NCBI GenBank assembly: GCA_023418755.1
Contig: JAEZZE010000327.1
Location: 1 to 5,414, forward strand
Direction: 5' to 3'
Origin: Bacillota bacterium
Lineage (GTDB): Bacteria > Bacillota > Bacilli > Paenibacillales > Paenibacillaceae
Length of the DNA: 5,414 nucleotides
The position numbers were made by a program, and so were the translations under genes. Positions 1 through 5,414 of this stretch are shown one piece after another (positions within the stretch are counted from its first letter, which is position 1; every line of letters begins with the position of its first letter). The notes beneath the pieces were generated by a model. The model was not told the DNA's origin and searched no databases. It saw nothing but the letters and a program-made list of their open reading frames with translations.

Positions 1-1845
1 GACCAGGACGGCAACACGCAGCGCATCATGACGCTTGTCCGTAAGATTCCGGTCGCCTTTCCGAGCAATACGGGATATGTGGCGATTCATATTTTCGAGG
101 ACCGGTTTTACGAGCTGCTGAAGATGGCGGGCGCCGATCGCGACAACCGCATCTATTTGGCCGATCCGTCGGGAGCCGTCTTGTCGGCGTATCCCCGGTC
201 TACGGGAGAGGAAGACGAGAGGATGGCGGAGCGGGCGGCGGCATTGATCGCGGGGGAGGAAAGAGGGGCATGGGTCGGCAAATTCGGGGGGCAGGAAGCG
301 CTGATCTCCATCGGAGAGCCGCTCCGGAACGGATGGACGATCGTCTCCGTCGATTCGCTGGACTATTTGGAGAAGAGGCTGGGCTATATCCGCAGAGTCA
401 TTATGCTGACCGGCTTCGTGCTCGTGGCGCTCGGCTCGGTGATCTCCTTCTTCCTGTCGCGGACGATATACAATCCGATCAAACGGCTGTTCGAGAAAGC
501 CGAACGCGCGCGGAAGGAGTTCGCCCTTACCGCTTCGTCGGATAAGCCGGGCTCTCTCGTCGACGTCTCCGGCATGGTGGATCAGCTGATCCATCGGCAC
601 AAGGAGCTGGAGGCCGCGTACGAGATCGGCCATTCGGCGATGGTCGATCGCTTCCTCTATCAATTGTTCTACAACCGCGCGAGCGGAGATCTCGAACAGC
701 GCGTGGACGACATGAGGCTGCCGATCACGCCGCAGGGCTTTATCGTCATGGTCGTCGAGCTCGACGGACACGCGACGCTCAGGGAGCGCTACAGCGCGAA
801 CGATCTGAACCTGCTCCGTTATGCGACGCATAACATCGTGCAGGAAATCGTCGTCTCCCGTTATGTATGCCTGGGTACGGAAATCGCGGACAATCAGATC
901 GCGGTGCTGGCCAACATCGAGTCGGCGGCGGAATTCGACCGCGTCCGCTCGGCGGAGATGGCGGGAGAGATCCTGCACGCCGTTCGCTCGTATTTGAATT
1001 TGTCGGCGACGATCGGGTTCGGACAGCCCGTCGATGCCTTGGCGGACGCGCACTTGTCGTTCCAACAGGCGTCCGACGTCATCCGCAGGAAGCTGCTGAC
1101 CGACGACCGCAAGGTGTTGTTCCACGAGAACGAGGACCATGCCCAGTCTTTTCAATATTTTTATCCCGTCCAGTTGGAGAAGGTGATCGTAAACAATATC
1201 AGAGCCGGAAACGAGCAGCAGACGAGGGTTTGCCTGGAACAGCTGAAGGCGGAGCTCAAGAGCAAGCCGGGCCTGTCCCACGAGAACGTCTACCGGGTTT
1301 ACCATCGTCTGATCGACGAGGCGATCGACCTGGCCGTCGACGCGGGCCTGCCTTGGGAGAACGTATTCGGAGAAGGGAACGTCTACCGGGAGCTGGCCAA
1401 GCACGAGACGCTTGAAAGCATTCATCTCTGGCTGGAGAAGGTGTTCCTGAACATGATCGTCCAGCTCGGAAATCATCTGCGCAGCCCTTCTAAGGTGGAC
1501 GCCGCGGTGGCTTATATCGCGGAGCATTACCGGGAGGACATCTCCGTGGAGCAGATCGCCGACGCCGTACAGCTTAATCCGGCCTATCTCAGCCGTCTCT
1601 TCAAACAATCCACGGGCAAAACGGTGCTCGAGCATCTGACGCTCGTCCGTCTCGCCCGCAGCAAGTCTCTGCTGCGCGAGACGGCGCTGAACCTGAACGA
1701 AATCGCGCAGCGGATCGGGTATAACAACGCGAACAGCTTTATTCGCTTTTTCCGCAAATACGAGGGCGTGACGCCGGGCGAATTCCGGAAGCTGCAAGGC
1801 CGGGCAGCCAAGAGCGATGAAGCTTCAAGCGGAGGAGGCGTCTAG
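1..1845 (+). CDS. Membrane-anchored AraC-family transcriptional regulator (YesN-like, Cache sensor), 5'-truncated by the window edge
   Basis: The frame is open from base 1, giving 614 residues with no start in the window; the ATG at 28 is internal. Residues below count from base 1. Residues about 1-120 look like the second half of an extracytoplasmic Cache-type sensor domain (IYLADPSG at 51-58, NGWTIVSV at 110-117). A single hydrophobic helix follows at 133-152, then a HAMP-like juxtamembrane stretch starting SRTIYNPIKRLF. Residues about 200-480 form the poorly conserved YesN-type middle region with a degenerate GGDEF-like flavour. An AraC DNA-binding domain closes the protein (about 498-598), with helix-turn-helix units near 516-537 and 565-586 and the signature GYNNANSFIRFFRKYEGVTPGEFR. 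Relatives are usually about 750 residues, so roughly 140 residues including the first membrane helix should lie upstream. The family senses an external ligand, often a sugar, and activates neighbouring transport genes. The ligand here is unknown. The gene ends inside the stop codon of convergent pbpG. Confidence 0.9.
   Translation, partial: DQDGNTQRIMTLVRKIPVAFPSNTGYVAIHIFEDRFYELLKMAGADRDNRIYLADPSGAVLSAYPRSTGEEDERMAERAAALIAGEERGAWVGKFGGQEALISIGEPLRNGWTIVSVDSLDYLEKRLGYIRRVIMLTGFVLVALGSVISFFLSRTIYNPIKRLFEKAERARKEFALTASSDKPGSLVDVSGMVDQLIHRHKELEAAYEIGHSAMVDRFLYQLFYNRASGDLEQRVDDMRLPITPQGFIVMVVELDGHATLRERYSANDLNLLRYATHNIVQEIVVSRYVCLGTEIADNQIAVLANIESAAEFDRVRSAEMAGEILHAVRSYLNLSATIGFGQPVDALADAHLSFQQASDVIRRKLLTDDRKVLFHENEDHAQSFQYFYPVQLEKVIVNNIRAGNEQQTRVCLEQLKAELKSKPGLSHENVYRVYHRLIDEAIDLAVDAGLPWENVFGEGNVYRELAKHETLESIHLWLEKVFLNMIVQLGNHLRSPSKVDAAVAYIAEHYREDISVEQIADAVQLNPAYLSRLFKQSTGKTVLEHLTLVRLARSKSLLRETALNLNEIAQRIGYNNANSFIRFFRKYEGVTPGEFRKLQGRAAKSDEASSGGGV
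1842..1845. other. Convergent stop-codon overlap (shared CTAG)
   Basis: The forward regulator ends with TAG at 1843-1845, and the reverse-strand pbpG ends with TAG occupying 1844 down to 1842. Both stops lie within the self-complementary tetramer CTAG, so the two coding regions overlap by four bases and have no intergenic space. No hairpin followed by a T-run was seen on either strand nearby. Each transcript must therefore terminate inside, or read through, the antisense of the other gene. Confidence 0.9.
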
Positions 1846-3902
1846 GAGCGCCACCAATCGCGCAGCTTCTTCCACAAGTTGCGGTCGGGCCGCTCCGGCC
1901 GGCGCTGCTTCGGTTCTACGGCGGGCTCCAGCGGGCCGCATGCCCTCGCGGGCTCGGTACCCTGAAGGAACACCTCGACCGCTCCTTCTCCGGGACACGT
2001 CGGGGAAGCGAGCAGGCCGCTCTCCGGATCGATATAGGCATGAACGACGCCTTCCGGCACCGGGAAGCCTTTGGGCGGGGCGCCCGCCAGCGCCTCCTCC
2101 GTAAACTGGGCGAAGATCGGAGCGGCGCGATGGGCTTCGCCCGACGTAATCGGGCGACCCCGATCGTAACCGACCCACACGGCGGTCGTCAGCTCCGGCG
2201 TATAGCCGACGAACCAAGCGTCCGAATCGGTCGTGCCCGACTTGCCCGCGACGGGTCTGCTCAACATCTTCGACACGCGCCTCGCGGTGCCGCCCCGCTC
2301 GAACACGCTTTTGAGCAAGTGGGTGGTCACGTACGCGAGAGCGGGCTCGACGACCTGCTCCTGCCTCGGATGGCTCTCGTACAAAATTTTGCCTCGCCGA
2401 TCCTGAACGAGCGTGATCGCGATCGGCTCGGCGCGGACGCCTCCGCTCGCGAAGACGGAGAACGCGTAAGCCATCTCGAACGGGCTCACCGGGAACGTGC
2501 CGAGGGCAAGCGAAGGGACGGCCTTGAGCGGGGAAGTGATTCCCATCTTGCGCGCCATCGCGATGACATTCTCCGGACCGGCCTGCATGATCGTGTGGAC
2601 GGCATAGACGTTGTCGGAGGCGGCGATCGCCCGGCGCAGCCCGATGTCCTCGTGGAAATATCGTCCGTTGTAGTTGCTCGGACGGTAAATCTGGCGGGCG
2701 CCGTCGAAGTAGAATAGCGTAGGCTCGCTGCGGAAGCGGGTCGCCGCCGTAATCGTCCGGCTCTCCAGGGCGGCCGCGTATACGATCGGTTTAAACGAAG
2801 AGCCCGGCTGCCTCGTGCTGGCGAACACCCGGTTGTACTGGTTGACGCGGAAGTTGCGTCCGCCGACCATCGCCTTGATGTAACCGTTGCGAGGATCGAC
2901 GGCGATCAGCCCCGTCTGCAGTTCTTGGGCGGCCCCCTGCAGTCCCTTCTTGACGGCCGCCTCGGCCTTCTCCTGCATGCGCAAATCTAGCGTCGTGCGG
3001 ATCGTCAGCCCTCCTTCGTTCATCAGCCTCTCGTCGATGCCGAGCCGTTCGACGGCGACCTTCTTGACGTATTCCGCGAAATACGGCGCGGAGCGTTCCT
3101 CTTCCTCGGGCAGCGCCCGGACCCGGACGTTCTCCCGAGCGGCCCGTTCGGCCTGCAGCATCGTAATCTGGCCGGTCTCGCGCATCGCTTGCAGCACTTT
3201 GCGCTGGCGGGCCCGGGAGCTCTTCGGATTCAAGTGCGGGGAATAGTAGCGAGGTCCCTTAGGGATGCCGGCGAGCAGGGCGCTCTCGGCAACGGTCAGT
3301 TCCTTGGCGGGCTTGTTGAAATAAAGCCGGGAGGCCGCCTCCGCCCCGTAAGCCCCGTGTCCGTAATAGATTTGATTCAGATACAGCTCCAAGATTTCGT
3401 CTTTGGAGAAGCTCTGCTCCAGCCGGCCCGCATACCAGGCTTCCTTCAGCTTGCGCGTCCATGTCCGCTCGTGCGACAAATACAGGTTGCGGGCAAGCTG
3501 CTGGGTAAGCGTGCTCGCCCCTTGCTCCTTGGCCATATGGCGCAGATCGACCCAGGCCGCCCGGGCGAGGCCGCGCCAATCGACGCCCGCATGCTCGTAG
3601 AAGCGGCGATCCTCGACGGAGAGAGTGGCTTTGATCAGCCAGGGAGAGATGTCCGCCAGCTTGGCGGTCGGCCGGTTGACGCCGCCTTTAAGGCTGGCGA
3701 TCGTCCGTCCGTTCGCGTCCAGAATACGGGTGGACTGCATCGTAGCGCCGGCGGGGAGCGGGGCGTATTTGAGCAGCAGGAAACCCGCGGAAGCGAAGGC
3801 GATCAGCGAGAGCAGCGTCATCCAGCCGATTCTCCGGCGCAGCTTGCTCCACTTGGAGGAGGAGCGCTCGGCCTCCCTGCTCTTGTCGGTTCGACGATCC
3901 AT
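1842..3902 (-). CDS. pbpG: Class A penicillin-binding protein (bifunctional peptidoglycan glycosyltransferase/transpeptidase), PbpG/PBP2d type
   Basis: This enzyme polymerises lipid II into glycan strands and cross-links the stem peptides on the outer face of the membrane. It has 686 residues from the chosen start, close to the roughly 690 of B. subtilis PbpG. A basic cytoplasmic tail (1-24) precedes a signal-anchor helix (25-44). The GT51 glycosyltransferase follows: EDRRFYEH with catalytic E97, GASTLTQQLARN at 128-139, RKLKEAWYAGRLEQ at 150-163, and LELYLNQIYYGHGAYGAEAA around 171-190. The transpeptidase has all three motifs: SSFK (nucleophile S368, K371), SDN (429-431) and KSGT (554-557). 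YYGHGAYG, EAASRLYF and LPSLALGT resemble PbpG as I remember it, and the adjacent speE-speB supports the assignment. An in-frame ATG at 3926 would add eight residues, but it lies inside an inverted repeat and lacks a ribosome site; ATG 3902 sits 7 bases after AAAGGGGG, and ATG 3905 only 4. A role in the forespore or germ-cell wall is inferred from the family and promoter. The class is certain; the exact paralogue is likely. Confidence 0.9.
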   Translation of the reverse strand: MDRRTDKSREAERSSSKWSKLRRRIGWMTLLSLIAFASAGFLLLKYAPLPAGATMQSTRILDANGRTIASLKGGVNRPTAKLADISPWLIKATLSVEDRRFYEHAGVDWRGLARAAWVDLRHMAKEQGASTLTQQLARNLYLSHERTWTRKLKEAWYAGRLEQSFSKDEILELYLNQIYYGHGAYGAEAASRLYFNKPAKELTVAESALLAGIPKGPRYYSPHLNPKSSRARQRKVLQAMRETGQITMLQAERAARENVRVRALPEEEERSAPYFAEYVKKVAVERLGIDERLMNEGGLTIRTTLDLRMQEKAEAAVKKGLQGAAQELQTGLIAVDPRNGYIKAMVGGRNFRVNQYNRVFASTRQPGSSFKPIVYAAALESRTITAATRFRSEPTLFYFDGARQIYRPSNYNGRYFHEDIGLRRAIAASDNVYAVHTIMQAGPENVIAMARKMGITSPLKAVPSLALGTFPVSPFEMAYAFSVFASGGVRAEPIAITLVQDRRGKILYESHPRQEQVVEPALAYVTTHLLKSVFERGGTARRVSKMLSRPVAGKSGTTDSDAWFVGYTPELTTAVWVGYDRGRPITSGEAHRAAPIFAQFTEEALAGAPPKGFPVPEGVVHAYIDPESGLLASPTCPGEGAVEVFLQGTEPARACGPLEPAVEPKQRRPERPDRNLWKKLRDWWRS

Positions 3903-3909
3903 CATGAGG

Positions 3910-3917
3910 CCCCCTTT
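3910..3917 (-). promoter_or_regulatory. Ribosome binding site of pbpG
   Basis: On the reverse strand AAAGGGGG differs by one base from AAAGGAGG. It ends 4 bases before the ATG at 3905 and 7 bases before the ATG at 3902, so it favours the second of the two tandem ATG codons. It rules against the ATG at 3926, which lies upstream of it. Confidence 0.75.
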
Positions 3918-3923
3918 GCAACG

Positions 3924-3944
3924 CATAGGAAATCGTTTCCTATG
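3924..3944. repeat. Perfect 9-bp inverted repeat at the pbpG start region (candidate operator)
   Basis: CATAGGAAA at 3924-3932 and TTTCCTATG at 3936-3944 are perfect reverse complements separated by TCG. The repeat begins directly after the predicted sigma-G -10 element and spans the expected transcription start (near 3938), 22 bases before the chosen pbpG start codon. Only part of it would be transcribed from that promoter, so a protein-binding DNA site is more likely than an RNA hairpin. Bases 3927-3942 match the CcpA cre consensus WTGNAANCGNWWNCAW except at two positions. That similarity is weak, and the binding protein is unknown. Confidence 0.65.
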
Positions 3945-3974
3945 TAGTATGAGGTAGGATCGGAGAGGCTATTC
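3945..3974 (-). promoter_or_regulatory. Predicted forespore sigma-G promoter of pbpG
   Basis: Read on the reverse strand, the -35 element is GAATA (3974-3970). An 18-base spacer follows, then the -10 element CATACTA (3951-3945). Both fit the published sigma-G consensus (GHATR, 17-18 bases, CATNHTA) without mismatch. Transcription would start near 3938, leaving a leader of about 36 bases before ATG 3902. The fit agrees with the forespore expression known for B. subtilis pbpG. These are short degenerate motifs, so the evidence is consensus match plus the right gene and the right distance. Sigma-F could share the site. Confidence 0.65.
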
Positions 3975-4037
3975 CCCGTTCGCCGCGCCGTCAGGAAAGA
4001 TAATCGTTAAGACAAAATTAAATTCGGCCGCATCTTA

Positions 4038-4065
4038 TTGCTTTTTGTCGTCGATTTTATATAAA
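4038..4065 (+). promoter_or_regulatory. Predicted vegetative (sigma-A-like) promoter of speE-speB
   Basis: TTGCTT (4038-4043) is a weak -35 (three of six consensus bases). A 16-base spacer leads to TATAAA (4060-4065), a good -10. An A/T tract, AAAATTAAATT (4014-4024), lies at about -58 to -48 and could act as an UP element to offset the weak -35. Transcription would begin near 4072, giving a leader of about 54 bases before speE. No riboswitch-like fold was recognised in that leader; GCGG (4088-4091) and CCGC (4099-4102) form only a four-base stem. Confidence 0.5.
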
Positions 4066-4084
4066 ATACATCTAGTTTGAACAA
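4056..4084 (-). promoter_or_regulatory. Possible second, vegetative-type promoter toward pbpG
   Basis: On the reverse strand TTGTTC (4084-4079) is followed after exactly 17 bases by TATAAA (4061-4056), a reasonable sigma-A arrangement (four of six and five of six bases). It would give pbpG a long leader of about 147 bases containing the whole inverted repeat at 3924-3944. Its -10 overlaps that of the speE promoter because the underlying sequence is palindromic. An A/T-rich stretch can produce such a match by chance, so confidence is low. Confidence 0.3.
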
Positions 4085-4110
4085 TAAGCGGGCAGCATTC
4101 CGCTCATAGA

Positions 4111-4118
4111 AAGTAGGG
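4111..4118 (+). promoter_or_regulatory. Ribosome binding site of speE
   Basis: AAGTAGGG is one base from AAGGAGGG and ends 7 bases before ATG 4126. The in-frame ATG at 4135 has no comparable site at a good distance, so 4126 is taken as the start. Confidence 0.65.
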
Positions 4119-4125
4119 ATCGCGC

Positions 4126-4962
4126 ATGTCCTCCATGGAACTGTGGTATACGGAGAAGCAAACCGATAACTTCGGAATAACGATGAAAATCAAACAAACG
4201 ATGGTCCACGAACAGACGGACTTCCAAGAGCTCGCCATGATCGAGACGGAAGAATACGGCAACATGCTCGTGCTCGACGGCATGGTCATGACGACGGAGA
4301 AGGACGAGTTCGTCTACCATGAGATGGTGGCGCACCCGGCGCTGTTTACGCATCCGAACCCGGAGAACGTGCTCGTGGTCGGGGGCGGAGACGGCGGCGT
4401 GATCCGCGAAGTGCTCAAGCATCCCGAAGTGAAGAAGGCGGTGCTCGTCGACATCGACGGCAAAGTCATCGAATATTCGAAGAAATATTTGCCCTCCATC
4501 GCGGGCAAGCTGGACGACCCTCGCGTCGAAGTGATCGTTAACGACGGCTATATGCACATCCACGAACATAAAAATACATACGACGTCATCATGGTCGACT
4601 CCACGGAGCCGGTAGGCCCGGCCGTCAATCTGTTCACGAAAGGCTTCTACCAAGGCATTCACGACGCGCTGAAGGAAGACGGCATTTTCGTGGCGCAGAC
4701 GGACAATCCATGGTTCAAGGCCGATCTGATCCGCAGCGTCAACCGCGACGTCAAGGAAGTGTTCGACATCGTGCGCGTGTACGCGGCGAACATTCCCACC
4801 TATCCGAGCGGCCTGTGGACGTTCACGATGGGCAGCAAGAAGCACGATCCGCTGTCCGTCGACGAGAGCAAGCTTCCCGAGCTCGACACCAAATATTACT
4901 CGCCTCGGCTGCATAAGGCGGCGTTCGCGCTTCCGAAGTTCGTCGAGGATCTGACGAAATAA
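4126..4962 (+). CDS. speE: Spermidine synthase (polyamine aminopropyltransferase)
   Basis: SpeE transfers the aminopropyl group from decarboxylated S-adenosylmethionine to putrescine, giving spermidine and methylthioadenosine, in the cytoplasm. The protein has 278 residues, near the 276 usual in Bacillus. It opens with the family's N-terminal strand domain (ELWYTEKQTDNFG at 5-17; LVLDGMVMTTEKDEFVYHEM at 48-67). The Rossmann-like domain carries the nucleotide loop GGGDGG (86-91), the ribose-binding acidic strand end VDID (108-111), NDGY (139-142) and the active-site motif DSTEPVGPA (158-166), whose D158 is the expected catalytic base. QTDNPW and NIPTYPSGLWTF are further family signatures. Nothing is missing or disrupted. 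It is the first gene of a two-gene unit with speB, 17 bases downstream, and is divergent from pbpG. Putrescine for this enzyme would come from SpeB; the SAM decarboxylase is not in the window. Confidence 0.97.
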   Translation: MSSMELWYTEKQTDNFGITMKIKQTMVHEQTDFQELAMIETEEYGNMLVLDGMVMTTEKDEFVYHEMVAHPALFTHPNPENVLVVGGGDGGVIREVLKHPEVKKAVLVDIDGKVIEYSKKYLPSIAGKLDDPRVEVIVNDGYMHIHEHKNTYDVIMVDSTEPVGPAVNLFTKGFYQGIHDALKEDGIFVAQTDNPWFKADLIRSVNRDVKEVFDIVRVYAANIPTYPSGLWTFTMGSKKHDPLSVDESKLPELDTKYYSPRLHKAAFALPKFVEDLTK

Positions 4963-4967
4963 AGGAG
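4961..4967 (+). promoter_or_regulatory. Ribosome binding site of speB
   Basis: AAAGGAG begins on the last two bases of the speE stop codon TAA and ends 12 bases before ATG 4980. That spacing is slightly long. The overlap with the stop codon suggests speB is translated from the same message as speE. Confidence 0.8.
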
Positions 4968-4979
4968 ATCGCTGACTCT

Positions 4980-5414
4980 ATGCGCTTAAATCAAGCCTAT
5001 TCCGGCAACGTGTTCATCTGCAGCTCCGACGACTACGCGGCTTCCCGGGCGGTCATCTACGGCATGCCGATGGACTACACCGTCTCCTTCCGCCCCGGCT
5101 CCCGTTTCGGCCCGGGCCGCATCCGCGAAGCTTCGGTCGGTCTAGAGGAATATAGCCCGTACCTGGATCGCAGCCTGTACGACTTGGCTTACTTCGACGC
5201 GGGGGATTTGCTGCTCCCGTTCGGCAACGCGGCGAAGAGCCTGGACATTATCGGAGAATACGTGCGCGGCGTGCTGGCGGACGGCAAAATTCCGGTCGGT
5301 CTCGGCGGCGAGCATCTCGTGAGCTGGCCGGTCATTCAAGAGGCGTACAAGAAGTATCCGGATCTCGCGATCCTGCATTTCGACGCGCATACCGATCTGC
5401 GCGAGGATTACGAG
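4980..5414 (+). CDS. speB: Agmatinase (agmatine ureohydrolase), 3'-truncated by the window edge
   Basis: SpeB hydrolyses agmatine to putrescine and urea with a two-manganese centre. The first 145 codons are present and open to the window end; Bacillus agmatinases have about 290 residues, so half is missing. The start MRLNQAYSGNVFI closely resembles Bacillus SpeB. Ureohydrolase features in order are YGMPMDYTVSFRPGSRFGP (27-45), IREASVGLEEYSP (48-60), FDAGD (72-76), the manganese-ligand motif GGEH (109-112, H112), SWP (115-117), and FDAHTD (134-139), whose D135, H137 and D139 are further metal ligands. The last ligand motif should lie beyond the window. Agmatinase is preferred over arginase because of the PGSRFGP and GLEEYSP segments and the partner gene speE, whose substrate it makes. 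The speE-speB gap is 17 bases with no promoter visible, so the pair is probably co-transcribed. The upstream step, arginine to agmatine by SpeA, is not encoded here. Confidence 0.95.
   Translation, partial: MRLNQAYSGNVFICSSDDYAASRAVIYGMPMDYTVSFRPGSRFGPGRIREASVGLEEYSPYLDRSLYDLAYFDAGDLLLPFGNAAKSLDIIGEYVRGVLADGKIPVGLGGEHLVSWPVIQEAYKKYPDLAILHFDAHTDLREDYE

Noticed and set aside
867..1415. Forward open frame (182 codons) in an alternative frame of the AraC regulator
   Set aside because: Its composition is Arg, Gly and Pro rich with no domain, and the main frame is continuous and ends in a clear AraC domain.
1846..1910. Short GC-rich inverted repeats (GGCC...GGCC) after the regulator stop, considered as a terminator
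   Set aside because: Stems are about four bases and no T-run follows; they lie in the pbpG coding sequence and fit ordinary GC-rich codons.
1825..2217. Reverse open frame (130 codons) overlapping the 3' end of pbpG in another frame
   Set aside because: The pbpG frame continues intact through this stretch to its own stop, so this is a frame shadow and not evidence of a frameshift.
3189..3947. Long forward open frame (252 codons) antisense to pbpG
   Set aside because: It lies wholly opposite a gene with intact catalytic motifs, has no recognisable domain, and is what high-GC codon bias produces on the opposite strand.
3952..4037. Remaining part of the pbpG-speE intergenic region searched for small RNA, riboswitch or small ORF
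   Set aside because: Apart from the sigma-G spacer and -35 and an A/T tract at 4014-4024, no stable fold, RNA motif or small frame with a ribosome site was seen.
4045..4054. Possible Spo0A box (TGTCG core) between the speE promoter elements
   Set aside because: TGTCGTC has two mismatches to TGTCGAA, so it is too weak to support a site in a single sequence.
4113..4134. Possible hairpin pairing GGGA of the speE ribosome site with TCCT just after the start codon
   Set aside because: Only four pairs including a G-U, with a nine-base loop; not stable enough to claim translational control.
4072..4914. Long reverse open frame (280 codons) antisense to speE
   Set aside because: It mirrors the speE codons, is rich in His, Val and Asp as antisense shadows are, and has no convincing ribosome site. 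speE is unambiguous.

Overview
The window looks like chromosomal DNA of a GC-rich, spore-forming Firmicute, most likely Paenibacillaceae (Paenibacillus or Cohnella type). The reasons are a membrane-anchored YesN-like AraC regulator of a kind abundant in that family, a class A penicillin-binding protein resembling Bacillus subtilis PbpG, SpeE and SpeB proteins very like the Bacillus ones, and AAAGGAG-type ribosome binding sites. The genus is inferred from recalled family features, not from a search.

Layout. Bases 1-1845 (+) hold the 3' part of a sensor/AraC regulator: an extracytoplasmic Cache-like remnant, one membrane segment, a YesN-type middle region and a C-terminal double helix-turn-helix. 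Bases 1842-3902 (-) hold a complete bifunctional peptidoglycan glycosyltransferase/transpeptidase, called pbpG. The two genes converge, and their TAG stop codons share the palindrome CTAG. Bases 3903-4125 are a divergent control region. Bases 4126-4962 (+) hold speE (spermidine synthase). Bases 4980-5414 (+) hold the first 145 codons of speB (agmatinase), which runs off the window.

How the genes relate. SpeB makes putrescine from agmatine, and SpeE turns putrescine plus decarboxylated SAM into spermidine, so speE-speB is a short polyamine operon. The divergent neighbour builds cell wall. From memory, the same three genes are neighbours in B. subtilis (formerly ywhE-ywhF-ywhG), where pbpG is a forespore gene. 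In this window pbpG has a full match to the forespore sigma-G promoter consensus (GAATA, 18-base spacer, CATACTA). A perfect 9-bp inverted repeat covers the predicted transcription start. speE has a vegetative-looking promoter further away. The AraC regulator is probably unrelated in function; such regulators usually sit beside sugar-uptake ABC transporters, which would lie upstream of the window.

Most of the window is ordinary housekeeping and sporulation DNA. The control region between pbpG and speE is the most interesting part. No CRISPR array, RNA gene, insertion sequence or new multi-gene system was seen.
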